Translations under genes and position numbers: made by a program | Part shown: positions 1 to 12,500 of the stretch, piece after piece | Layout: every line of letters starts with the position of its first letter | Numbering within the stretch: the stretch's first letter is position 1 | DNA from: Salvelinus alpinus | Taxonomy: Eukaryota; Chordata; Actinopteri; Salmoniformes; Salmonidae | NCBI RefSeq assembly: GCF_045679555.1 | Contig: NC_092098.1 | Coordinates: 15,886,538 to 15,950,537, forward strand | Length of the DNA: 64,000 nucleotides | Direction of reading: 5' to 3' | The notes under the pieces: model-generated | Seen by the model: the letters and a program-made list of their open reading frames with translations, nothing else | Told to the model about the DNA's origin: nothing | The model's database searches: none

Positions 1-535
1 TGTGCTCAGATTGTTGCATGTGACTGGTTTATCCCGCTTAAAATGTTTTACCCATTTGCATTAACCAGGCTTGATTGGCTTCCTCATTGGAACGAAGCAT
101 GTCCCCCACCTCAGGAATGAACCAATACGAAAGAATAGGCCTCTAGGAAGGCATAGAACTATTGTGGAATTTTTAGAGGAGTAGTCATAGAGTTTAACGT
201 GGGGGTTTGAGACAGTACATGTGATGTATGACAGTGCCCTAAGGTGTCACCACTGACGTCTTGCTAGAAAAGGGACATGCTCTGACGATCTTCCAGCCCT
301 TGTGCTGCCACTTGTTAGTTCATGAAGCCCTTGAGAAGGCAACAAGAAGTCCTACTTCACGAGACATTTTGATTTATTAGGTTGTCAAGAGTAACAAAAT
401 GTACCACATGAGACAGTAGAAAATCGAATCCATAATATGTAGTCTCAAGCTTTTTTATGATTCACACACACTCTTCTGAGTGCTTCCTCCTCCTGATGTC
501 TGCGTAACTAACCAGTCAGTGTTGTCTGATTGCAG

Positions 536-559
536 AGGTAACATCCCAACTCTAAACAG
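536..559 (+). CDS. acaca: acaca 24-nt alternative mini-exon
   Basis: An AG acceptor at 534-535 and a GTACAG donor at 560 bound 24 nt. With a split Arg codon on each side it encodes the eight residues GNIPTLNR, which match mammalian ACC1. It is phase-neutral, so skipping keeps the frame and joins Arg directly to MSFSSNL. In mammals the same 24-nt insertion is alternatively spliced and is reported to affect phosphorylation of the adjacent Ser-1200. The exon upstream of it is outside the window. The following intron (560-3475) holds a Tc1 copy and the candidate cassette exon. Confidence 0.9.
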
Positions 560-3500
560 GTACAGTACACTTTCTTCTTCTTGCAGCCATTATGTAGACC
601 TGTAGAAGCTGTAGACTAGAAAGCGGCATAGTCTACCGATCATCTGCAGGGAATGTAACTGAAAGCCGTAATGCCTGCTACCTTTTGTGTAAAGTGTATG
701 TTGTGGCAGGACGAGGTAACGTTGGGCATTGGACGTGTTTGGCTATGCTGCTTGTTCTGTTAAGTGTTACTAGTTATCCCATAAATGAATCAGGTTTTTA
801 AAATTGGAGCTGAATCTGGTTATGGGTGCTGTATTAAATGAATGGCAACAGCATGGCATAATGCAGCGTACTGGGAAGACTGAGTGTCTGTCTTACTGTC
901 TGTATATTTCTGTGTGTGTATTGTAGGTGTGTAGAGTGCATTCGGAAAGTATTCAGACCACTTTATTTTTTCTACATTTTTGTTATGTTACAGCTTTATT
1001 CAAAAATGTATTAAATGGTTGTTTTTCCCTCATCAATCTAGACTCAATACCCCATAATGACAAAGCAGAAACGGGTTTTTAGGTAATTTTGCTGACTTAT
1101 GTAAATGTGATATTTCATTTTTTTTTATATATATATATAAGTATTCAGACACTTTACTCAGTACTTTGTTGAAGCACCTTTAGCAGTGATTACAGCCTCT
1201 AGTCTTCTTGGGTATGAAGCTACAAGCTTGGCACACCTGTATTTGTGGAGTTTCTCCCATTCTTCTCTGCAGATCCTCTCAAGCTCTGTCAGGTTGGATG
1301 GGGAGCATCGCTGCACAGCTATTTCCAGGTCTCTCCAGAGATGTTCGATTGGGTTCAAGTCCGGGCTCTGGCTGGGCCACTAAAGGACATTCAGAGACTT
1401 GTCCCGAAGTCACTCCTGCTTTGTCTTGGCTGTGTGCTGAGGGTCGTTTTCCTGTTGGAAGGTGAACCGTCGCCCCCGTCTGAGGTCCTGAGCTCTCTGG
1501 AGCAGGTTTTCATCAAGGATCTCTGTATTTTGCTCCGTTCATCTTTCCCTCGATCCTGACTGGTCTCCCAGTCCCTGCCCCTTGAAAACATTCCCACAGC
1601 ATGATGCTGCCACCACCATGCTTCGCTGTAGGGATGGTGCCAGGTTTCCTGCAGATGTGACACTTGGCATTCAGGCCAGATAATCTTATTTCTCATTGTC
1701 TCAGAGTCCTTTAGGTGCCTTTTGGCAAACTCCAATCGGGCTGTAATTTTCCTTTTACTGAAGAGTGGCTTCTGTCTGGCCCCTAGACTATAAATGCCTG
1801 ATTGGTGGAGTGCTGCAGAGATGGTTGTCCTTCTGGAAGGTTCTCCCATCTCCACAGAGGAACTCTCGAGCTCTGTCAGTGACCATTGGGTTCTTGGTCA
1901 CCTTTCTGACCAAGGTCCTTCTCCCCCGATTGCTCAGTTTGCCCAGGCGGCCAGCTCTAGGAAGAGTTGATCGTACTAAACTTCTTTCATTTAAGAATGA
2001 TGGTGGCCACTGTGTTCTTGGGGACCTTCAATGCTGCAAGCATGTTTTGGTACCCATCCCCAGATCTGTGCCTCGACACAATCCTGTCTCAGAGCTCTAC
2101 GGACAATTCTTTCGACCTCGTGGCTTGGTTTTTGCTCTGACATGCACTGTCAACTGGGACTTTACAAGCATTTCTCTACACTCGCAATAACATCTGCTAA
2201 CCATGTGTATGTGACGATAAAATTTGATTTGATAGAGGTGTGTGTGCCTTTCCAAATCATGTCCAATCAATTGAATTTACCACAGGTGGACTCCAATCAA
2301 GTTGTAGAAACATCTCAAGGATGATCAATGGAAACAGGATGCACCTGAGCTGAATTTCGAGTCTCATAGCAAAGGGTCTGAATACTTATGTAAATAATGT
2401 GTTTCTGTAAAAAAAAGAAAAAAAAGAACTTTGTCATTATGGAGTATTGTGTGTAGATTGAACATTTTTTAATTTAATCCATTTTAGAATAAGGCTGCAA
2501 CTTAACAAAATGATGAAAAAGGGAAGGGGTCTGAATACTTTCAGAATGCACTGTATACTTACTGTGTCTCTACATTGTTCTTCTCTGGAATTGGGGAGTC
2601 AAAAGATGTCGTACGTTACTATAATATTCTGTGACAATGTTCTCAAATATTTCTGTGTGAGATGTCTTGTTTTGCCTTGTGCTAGCTGTGCTCTGAATGT
2701 GCTGCTTGCTGCTGTCCTGTCCTCTCAGGAGACTGTCTTCCCAGCCCCTGCCCCGTCTTCGGACTCGGGACATTAAGCCTGTGTCTGTGGACAGTAACAA
2801 ACAGGACCCTAAAGCACAGGATGATAAAACAAAGGATGATGCTAAAACGGAGGAGAATAAACCTCCAGATACGGATGACTCTGTGGACAGGTTGGGCCCC
2901 ATAGAGACTCTAGGCTATAGCATTCTGTGGGCTAACTTCTTGGCCTCTCTAAAAGAGGACTTGGCCTCTGTGTGGATGGGAGAGGAGGACCTCTGAATAC
3001 TAAAAACACCTGGTGGAACCATGGGTCTTTCTACTATGAATTTGGCCAAGGAAAAATGTACAATGCTTCCATGTTCACTAACATTATGCAGATATCTGCT
3101 CTTCTTTCACGTAATCTACCTCTTAGCATTTAAATACTGCTGCTGGGCTACTCCGTGAGTACTACATCCAGATCTAGAAGATGCCTATTTATTTATTTTT
3201 TCGGATCCTGGTTCACTGTTCTCTGTGAGAACACTGTGCTGTATTAGTATGGAAGTGAATGAGGAGTCAGAATGTTCCTTCTGTCCCAGCAGCTGATCAC
3301 AGATATAATAAATACTGCTGTGGGATAGAACTGGTTGGTGAGGGGGCTCTTTTAAGGTGAACTCTCCTATGGGTCAGAGATGGGCCCTGCTCCCTGCTCT
3401 GGCCCAGCTCTGGGCTAGTGAGTGAATGTGTGTGCTGCAGGACCCCGGTCTAACGGCTGTCTGTTGTTGCCCCAGGATGTCGTTCTCGTCCAACCTGAAC

Positions 3501-6500
3501 CACTACGGCATGGTCCACGTGGGCAGCGTGAGTGACGTCCTCCTGGACACCTCTTTCACCCCACCCTGCCAGCGCATGGGAGCCATGGTCTCCTTCCGCT
3601 CCTTCCAGGAGTTCACCAGGTGAAGGCTGGGCTCTCTGACCTTTTTTTCAAATTCATTACATTATGACTTTTATTATTTTCCCATATTGGGAAATGGTGT
3701 TATTGAATTGGAGCTGTAATACTGAGATATTACCTTAAGTGTGTGTGTGTGATGTCTAACCGTGATCCTTTCCTCTTCATCAGGAACATTAAAGATGTGA
3801 TGAGCTGCTTCTGTGACTCTCCTCCTCCCAGCCCCACCTTCCCAGAGGGTGTGAACCCTGTGCTCTATGGAGAGGAGGAAACCAAGGTCAGTACTGTCTG
3901 CTAGTACTGATTCTGATGTGTATTGTAACACGACAGTGTATTGTGACTGAGAGAGCCCTTTGTTCAATGCATGGCATCAACGTAGTATGACCTTCCTGTT
4001 CTTCGAATAGTCGCAATAGATACTTTCTCTCTGAATGATATGACTGATGTTTTGCCTGCATGCGTCTTGTGACCCAGAGTATCCAAGACGAGCCCATTCA
4101 CATCCTCAACGTGGCCATCAAGACTGACAGTGACATCGATGACGACGGCCTGGCCGCCATGTTCCGGGAGTTCACCCAGACAAAGGTCAGATGTTTAGGA
4201 TGAGCCTTTCAGGAAGTACACCTGGACACCTCAGTCGCTTACACTTTCTCTTCCTGTGTCTTCTTCCCCCAGAAATCCCTGCTGTTTGAACATGGCATCC
4301 GCAGGCTGACCTTCCTGGTAGCTCAGAAGGTGAGCACTAGGACTCCCACTTCCCTACTCTGCCCTCGGTTCTCTAACCTACTCTTCCAATCACCGTCAAC
4401 GATCTTATCTTAATCACAATGATGCACGTTGACTCTACAGACATCCAGACGGCACGAGAGAGTCACGCGTTTAATTTGGAATGGCCTGTAATTTGACCGT
4501 CATTTGATCTCAAATTTGGCTGTTTTGCTTGCTGTCTGTCTCTTCTCTCTTTTCTCTCTCCGTCTCCTTCTGTCCCTCTGTATCCATGTCTTGCCTTTGC
4601 TGTGGGGTTTGTGCTGACAGGATTTCAGGAAGGCAGTCAACTGTGAGGTGGACCAGAGGTTTCATGTGAGTAGTGGGAAGATGTGGACGATAACTGTGGA
4701 ACAGTACAGTTTGTCTTCCTGTATTGTCAACCCTTTCCCTGGACCACTCGAAGTAGCTTTTCGTTGGATTCAGGCAGATAATGACGGCATTTGAGACTAA
4801 AGACATTTGGGTAAATGCCAGGTTCCCTTCTCTCGCCCTGCATCAGCCCTTTGAATGCTGCCCTTTCTTTTGACAAGAGAAGAACAGGCTCTGATGAGAG
4901 CTAATCACTGCCATTGGTGAGGCCCTCCTCCATATGTGGGTTTGTGTCTCATACAGTAGAGACTCAGTTCCTCTGAATCGCCCATCCTCTTCAGACCACA
5001 CAGACCAGTGTATTCACACAATAAATCCTGTATTCGCTGTTATACTAACACCAAATCAGACCTATATACAGGCTTGTAGTGGGCATTAGTGCCCCAGACT
5101 AATACACAACTGTCCTGTTATTATATACCGATTGAGTTGATGAGTGTGTTTGCAATTAGTCCGGTATTGTTTGGCCAAGTGGGGTGCGATCCTCAAAGCC
5201 AAACCTGACAATCAGGCTTCTAGCTAGAGCGTTCAGAAATACAAATCACTCCCTGTGAAAAAGAGAATGTTTTATTCATTAGATTAGCTGTCGCTGCTCC
5301 CCTGCTTCCTGTTGCTGTCTGTCATTATGTGAAAAGGCAGTTTGGGAGAATACACTGTAATTCCACCCTCAGACACCAGCACAAATGGGAAGAGATCAGG
5401 GCTGTTGAATGTTAAACAGGCGCTTCCTGATCACAGACCGATGCCATATAGTGTTCCTCCTCACTGTCACAGCAATTCACATAGCGCTCATCACAGCTCA
5501 TTGAGGGGGGAAATGTAGAACTGTAGAAGGAAATGTAGCCACTTAGTGAGGTTAGAAGGTCATTCTATTCTCTAGAGGTCATGTCTATTTTCAGTCTAGC
5601 TGGTTCTGTAACTTAGTTGCAGCAGAGCAGGGATTCTTGAAATCCTGGACTCAAAGCCCTAACTCTCTCTGTCTGTATTAACCAGGAGACCTGGTAGGTT
5701 GACAACGTGTGTTCTTGCAGCATGTGGATCTGTTTGTGTAACTGTACTCTATCTCTCTCTCTCTCTCCTCACCTGTCTGTCTTTCACACAGAGAGAGTTC
5801 CCCAAGTTCTTCACCTTCCGGTCCAGAGACAAGGTGAGTGTCTTCTGTGTGTCAATCTGAACACTGACTTTGTGAGCGACCATAAAATAACAGGTAATGG
5901 GCCTCCCAGGTGGCGCAGTGGTCTAAGGCACTGCATCGCAGTGTTAGCTGTGCCACCAGAGACTCTGGGTTCGAGCCCAGGCTCTGTCGCAGCCGGTCGC
6001 GACCAGGAGTCCCATGGGGCGGCGCACAATTGGCCCAGCGTCGTCCAGGTTAGGGAGGGTTTGGCCGGCAGGGGTATCCTTGTCTCAGTGCAGTGCACGC
6101 TGACCAGGTCGCTAGGTGTACGGTGTTTCCTCCGACACAGCTGGCTTCTGGGTTGGATGCGCGCTGTGTTAAGAAGCAGTGTGGCTTGGTTGTGTTTCGG
6201 AGGATGCATGGCTCTCGACCTTCGCCTCTCCCGAGTCCGTGCGTGAGTTGTAGCGATGAGACAAGACAGTAACTACTAACAATTGGATACCACGAAATTG
6301 GGGAGAAAAAGGGGTTACATTTTTTTTTTTAAATAACAGCTAATGGTCTGCTCAGTGGTAGTGGTCAATGAACAGGTTCAATCCATCCCAAAAAGATAAG
6401 GGAATTCATATTTGAAGTGCTAACACACAGACTGAATATATAACTTAGATGAAAGATGAGCCCAAGTGACCATGCTTCTCAATGTGTAGACTAGAGTTAC

Positions 6501-9500
6501 AGCGGAAGAGTGTCAATTTCACATCATGGCAACAATAGAGGTGAGGCAATTTGAATAAGATGGTTGCAGAAAAAGTACCTTTCCTCTTTCCTTGCTCACC
6601 CCTTAGTTGGCACTGAAAGTCACTCCATTATGATCAATGATGGCTCTTCCCCTGCCTAGGCCCCTGATAGTCTCACTACAATGGCACCACAAAAACTCAT
6701 TACCGTAATTAACTATTTAATTATGTCCCCCATTTAAGAGAAATGACACCCATTAGCAGTCTGCGATTGCTTTTGATTTCATTTACTTAATGCAGTGTAT
6801 GGCTGGCGGGCACCCTCTAGTCTCATACAAACCCAATGCTCCTGAAACAGCTAATTGGATGATGGTAGGCCTTGAGGAAAATGCATTCCCATTCCTTGAA
6901 CCCTCAATTGGTTGGTGTGACAGTATCTTGCTGTGTGTGACGGTGTCTTGCTGTATATCTGATTTTCCCCCTGTGTGTCTAGTTTGAGGAGGACAGGATC
7001 TACCGTCACTTGGAGCCAGCGCTGGCCTTCCAGCTGGAGCTCAACCGCATGCGTAACTTTGCCCTGACCGCCATCCCCTGTGCCAACCACAAGATGCACC
7101 TATACCTGGGCGCTGCCCGCGTGGAGGTGGGAACAGAGGTCACCGACTACCGCTTCTTTGTCCGGGCAATCATCCGTCACTCAGACCTGGTCACCAAGGT
7201 AAGGGCGATAGTGATACACGACTTAAATGCCTGTGTGTGTGTGTGATTAATACACCTGTTCTGTTTGTGTGTGAAAACGGGCCCCTCTCTGACCTCTGCT
7301 CCTGTCCTGTGTCTTATCTCCAGGAGGCGTCTTTTGAGTACCTCCACAACGAGGCAGAGCGTCTGCTGCTGGAGGCCATGGACGAGCTGGAGGTGGCCTT
7401 CAACAACACCACCGTACGCACCGACTGCAACCACATCTTCCTCAACTTTGTCCCCACCGTCATCATGGACCCCTCCAAGGTCAGTGGCAGCACACCCAAG
7501 ACCTGTACATACACTGTTCACGTGTACATTGCGTTTATCCATGTTTGTTCACTCTACATGTAGTGATGCGTTTTGGTGCTGTGTGTGTGTTTTTTATATG
7601 CTTCATTCGTAACCTCTGTGTGCACATGCTCAGATTGAGGAGTCTGTGCGCTCCATGGTGATGCGTTACGGCAGTAGGCTGTGGAAGCTCCGGGTGCTCC
7701 AGGCTGAGCTGAAGATCAACATCCGGCTGACGCCCACGGGCAAACAGATCCCCATCCGCCTGTTCCTCACCAACGAGTCAGGCTACTACCTGGACATCAG
7801 CCTGTACAAGGAGGTCACCGACTCCCGTACGGGACAGTTGGGGCCTAAAGACCGACAGGTGGGGCACTCGCACGTCTTTCATCCCCCGCGGCCCACACTC
7901 CCAAGCAATCACAGGCAGGGGAAACAGCCTCACACTGAACCCTCACCTCCCAGAATGCACGTTAATGGGCACCTCCTGGTTCATGCTCAAATATTTGGAA
8001 GTTTAGTTAAGAAATAAATGACATGTCATCTGTGGATCAGTCAGTCTACTGCGTAAAGTGGAGCTGAGGGTTCTGTAAGTTGTCTGCCCAGCCTCTAGCC
8101 TGTTGGACAAGACTAGCAGTGATCATGGTATTTTTGTGTAGGAGAACAGGTAAGTTGCATCCATCTATATATCATCCCATTCCATTGCTATACCAGGGTA
8201 AAAGTTCCATGAGTCATACAGTCATTGGCAGAAAGCATATGCAGGCAGCTAAGATTGGTAGAAAATAATGCCCCAACTACTACGGTGGAGAAATAATGAA
8301 CTGTAACGTTTCCCATTAGTTTTTCTGGGCAGGTGCCATATTCGCTGTATGATGTTGAATATGAGAGAAGAGTTGTAGTTTGGAGCTGGTCGATGGCGCT
8401 GAGTTGAGTGAGGATCCATTGCATTGTCCTCAACCTTATTCATCAACACTTAGCACAGGCGTGGACAGGCCCATTCTTACCTTGTTCTCATGGGCCCCTT
8501 GACATGTCTCAGTAGCCAGATGTGTGAGATGAACTCCTTATTTTATTCTAAAAGGACTTTATTGTGTGAAGCACAAGAGAAACAGTGTTCTCATTCTGAG
8601 GAGTCCATATCTCTCTAATGAGATGACACGGCTCAGGTTTCCAGGTCTGGTCAAAGGACCTAATCAGACGGAACAACTGATAGGGATGGTAAAGAACATG
8701 ACTTCATGTTCTCCTATTGCAGATAGAACTCCATCCACAGCTCCGGTCAGCGTTGTCACCGCTTCCTGTTTCTTGGAATAGGCTCCATGGCGGATATCTG
8801 TCTTCGTTACATTACATATCGCGTACTGTGTTCTCTGTGTAGATATGTGTGGCAGCTAGTGTCTGTGTGTGGTGAGTGACTCTTATGTCCTCTCTCCTTC
8901 AGATCATGTTCCAGGCGTATGGGGACAAGCAGGGACCTCTGCATGGCATGCTCATCAACACCCCCTATGTGACCAAGGACCTGCTGCAATCCAAACGCTT
9001 TCAGGCGCAGTCCCTGGGCACTACTTACGTCTATGACTTCCCTGAGATGGTCAGACAGGTATGGACCTCGACACAACAGCTCAGTGGTCACAGTTGCTGG
9101 TGTACATAAAAACATACTATCATGTTTGAGGTCAACTGCATGTCAATCAAGGAAGTTAATTGTAACGTTTCCCATTTGTTTTTTGAAATTCAATGCATGA
9201 AATGAAGGTCTCACAAAGTAAAATAAGGGGACATTTCCAATTTATAAATACAAATGTCTCCCCTGAATTTAAATGGAATTGATGTCAATCCTGCATGTTA
9301 TCACTCTACATTAGAGGTCTGCGCAGGACTGATTTATTCATCCCACGCAAAAATAACTTATGAAATAGATTAAATTACCAGAGATTCACATGGCCCTTAT
9401 ATTGTATTACTGGGCTATATCAGCCAACATGCTAGATGTAGTTTGAAGAGAGCAGAGTTGGAGAAACTTGCACTTTCTCTTGAGCTATTATTATAGCCTA

Positions 9501-12500
9501 CCTTTTAGGAGTGGGGAGATTTTCAGACGGTGACAAATATGGGTGATCAATATTTATTACTAGGCAATGTAGTAAACTATAGCCTAATTTATATGTAGGA
9601 AGTACATTTCCTTGGAAAGATAACTGCCCCGTGCTTCTCCGGTCATGCATAGGCTATAGCCTACTTTGTTTAATTGAGCCCACACGCGTACCTGATCTCG
9701 CACGTATGGCTACTGAACTGGAAGCAGCAACAATGATGCGAGTTCATACTTGCACTTTGTCTTGAGCTATGTTAAGCATACAGGATGTAGCCTTCCTTTT
9801 AGGAGAAGGAATTGCATGCGCAGCGCTCGCTCACCATGGTAGCCTTTTCCTTTTCACCCATGATCACATTCTTTGATTGCACCTCGACTCACGTTGGTCG
9901 AGCGGCCTCCTTCTTTCCATGATCAATATTTATTCACACATTACTGGTGAACTATAGTCAAATCATATTGAATTTCCTTGGGAAGATAACTGCCACGTTC
10001 CCATTTGGGCAGCCGACTGTATTTCATTGAGACTTGCATCGCCCAATAAGGACAGAAGAGGTTAACTTAACTTCAAGCAGCAAATTCTGAGAGTGTGTGA
10101 GTAATGTCACAAAGATGTACTTTTAATACAGTAGGTAGGCTAATGCATACAAAGCAGAAAGATGACCGTTTCCAAATAATCTGAGAGACAACAAAAATAT
10201 TTTCATCCCAAAGTTACCTGTCTGACCGGCCGCTCCCAACCGCAGCATGAAAAATGACGACCGCGCCGCAATGATCTCTGTTGGGGCACTGCAGCCCTCT
10301 GTTCTACAGTAAGCGTGTTATACTGAGAGTGAGCAGCAGTCTCTTGACTCCTCTTTCTGGTTCCTCTTTCCTCCAGGCTCTAAAGAAGCTGTGGCAGTCC
10401 ACTCAAACCTTCGCCCACCTGCCCAAATGCCCTCTGCCCTCTGAGCTGCTCACCTTCACAGAGCTGGTCCTGGACCCACAGGGACAGCTGGTGCAGATGA
10501 ACCGTCTACCAGGAGGGAACGAGGTGAGGAGTAACTCCTTTAAACTTGCAGTTCCATTTCTGATCTGTAGGTGTCTCTGTGTTTCTTTGGCAGGATTGTT
10601 CAGTAGCTGTTTGCCAGGAATTGTCTCTATACATATGTAAATGCAAAGAAGAGTAATGCCTCTGCTTTGTTTGCTGAGTTTGTCTCATCCCCACTACATA
10701 AATGAATATGTTTACCTGTGTGTGTCCCTCTAGATTGGCATGGTGGCCTGGCGGATGACGCTCAGGACCCCAGAGTACCCGGCAGGGCGTGAGATCATTG
10801 TGATCAGTAATGACATCACACATAAGATTGGTTCGTTTGGGCCGCAGGAGGACCTGCTGTTCCTGCAGGCCTCTGAGATGTCCAGGGAGAGTGGCATCCC
10901 TCGTATCTACATCTCTGCCAACAGTGGTGCCCGCATCGGCCTGGCAGAGGAGATCAGACATATGTTCCATGTGGCCTGGCAGGACATGGCAGACCCCTAC
11001 AAGGTCAGCTGGCAGAATAGGGCATGGGGGTGTAGATGTTCTGTTGAAGAATTTAAACTCCAGTTGGATTTGGAGATTATTTGTGTTGTAGGACTCTGTT
11101 AGCAGATGTCTCTGCCCATGTACACTACACAACCAAAAGTATGTGGACACCACTAGAACATTGCTGCAGGGACTTGCTTCCAATCAGCCTCAAGAGCATT
11201 AGTGAGGTTGGTCATTGATGTTGGGCGATTAGGCCTGGCTCGCAGTCGCCGTTCCAATTCATCCCAAAGGTGTTCGTTGAGGTCAGGGCTCTCTGTAGGC
11301 CAGTCAAGTTCTTCAACATCGATCTCGACAAACCATTTCGGTTTGGACCTCACTTTGTGCACGGGGGCGTTGTCATGCTGGAACAGGAAAGGGCCTTTCT
11401 CCAAACTGTTGCCACAAAGTTGTATGCTGTAGCGTTAAGATTTCCCTTCACTGGAACTAAGGGGCCTAGCCCGAACCATGAAAAACAGCCCTCGGCGGTC
11501 CCGCTCTGTGAGCTTGTGTGGCCTACCACTTCGCGGCTGAGCCGTTGTTGCTCCTAGACGTTTCCACTTCACAATAACAGCACTTACAGTTGACCAGGAT
11601 AGCTCTAGCAGGGCAGAAATTTGACGAACTGACTTGTTGGAAAGGTGGCATCCAATGACAGTGCCACGTTGAAAGGCACTGAGCTCTTCAGTAAGGCCAT
11701 CCTACTGCCAATGTTTGTCTATGGAGATTGCATGGCTGCATGCTCGATTTTATACACCTGTCAGCGACGGTGTGGCTGAAATAGCCGAATCCACAAATTT
11801 GATGGGGTGTCCACAAACTTTTGGTCATGTAGTGTATGCATGTCCCTCGCAGACTGCTAATTCAGTCTTTGTTTCTCTCCACAGGGCTTCAAGTACTTGT
11901 ACTTGACCCCTCAGGACTACAAGAAAGTGTCTGCCCTGAATTCTGTTTACTGTGAACACATAGAGGACAAGGGAGAGTCCAGGTGAGTCCAGACATTACC
12001 CCTCAGCCATATTATTATTCACTGTCACCCTATTCAATACAGATAATACATCCAGCTCACTGGCCAGCGGAGAAAGTGTGAAACTACAACCTGTAAGAGA
12101 ATCAATGGGCTGTGCATGAATACACATGAAAAGCCCCTCGGACAATGGGAGAAGGAGGATGAAGTGATGAGGTGTTATGTGTCTGACAGAGCCTTTCCTT
12201 GTTCAGGTACAAGATCACTGACATCATCGGGAAAGATGACGGTCTGGGGGTGGAGAACCTGAAGGGCTCCGGGATGATCGCAGGAGAGTCCTCTCTGGCC
12301 TACGACGAGGTCATCACCATGAACCTGGTACGCACCGATGCACTGGATGTACCGACACACACATGCACACCTAAACACACAACTACTTACGGTCTGTCAT
12401 GTTACTACTTAAGTGCTACTCTTACGAGGCGGAGGATGGCAGATGTAAGAATGTGTTTACACGGATCACTGACTTGACTAGGGGTTTCCTAAGCAGGCTG

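Noticed and set aside
2996-3145. Frame reading [16 protein letters not shown] after the candidate cassette exon
   Set aside because: Different frame from the cassette, no splice site linking it, and no family recognised; probably chance.
5901-5990. tRNA gene
   Set aside because: A and B boxes are present, but the cloverleaf is not preserved; it is the head of a SINE with a target-site duplication.
5707-6246. 179-codon plus-strand frame
   Set aside because: Runs across an acaca exon in the wrong frame and through the SINE; no homology.
9312-10301. Retroviral LTR or other autonomous element in the repeated intron segment
   Set aside because: No TG...CA ends, primer site or coding frames; hAT-like ends and 8-bp flanks fit better.
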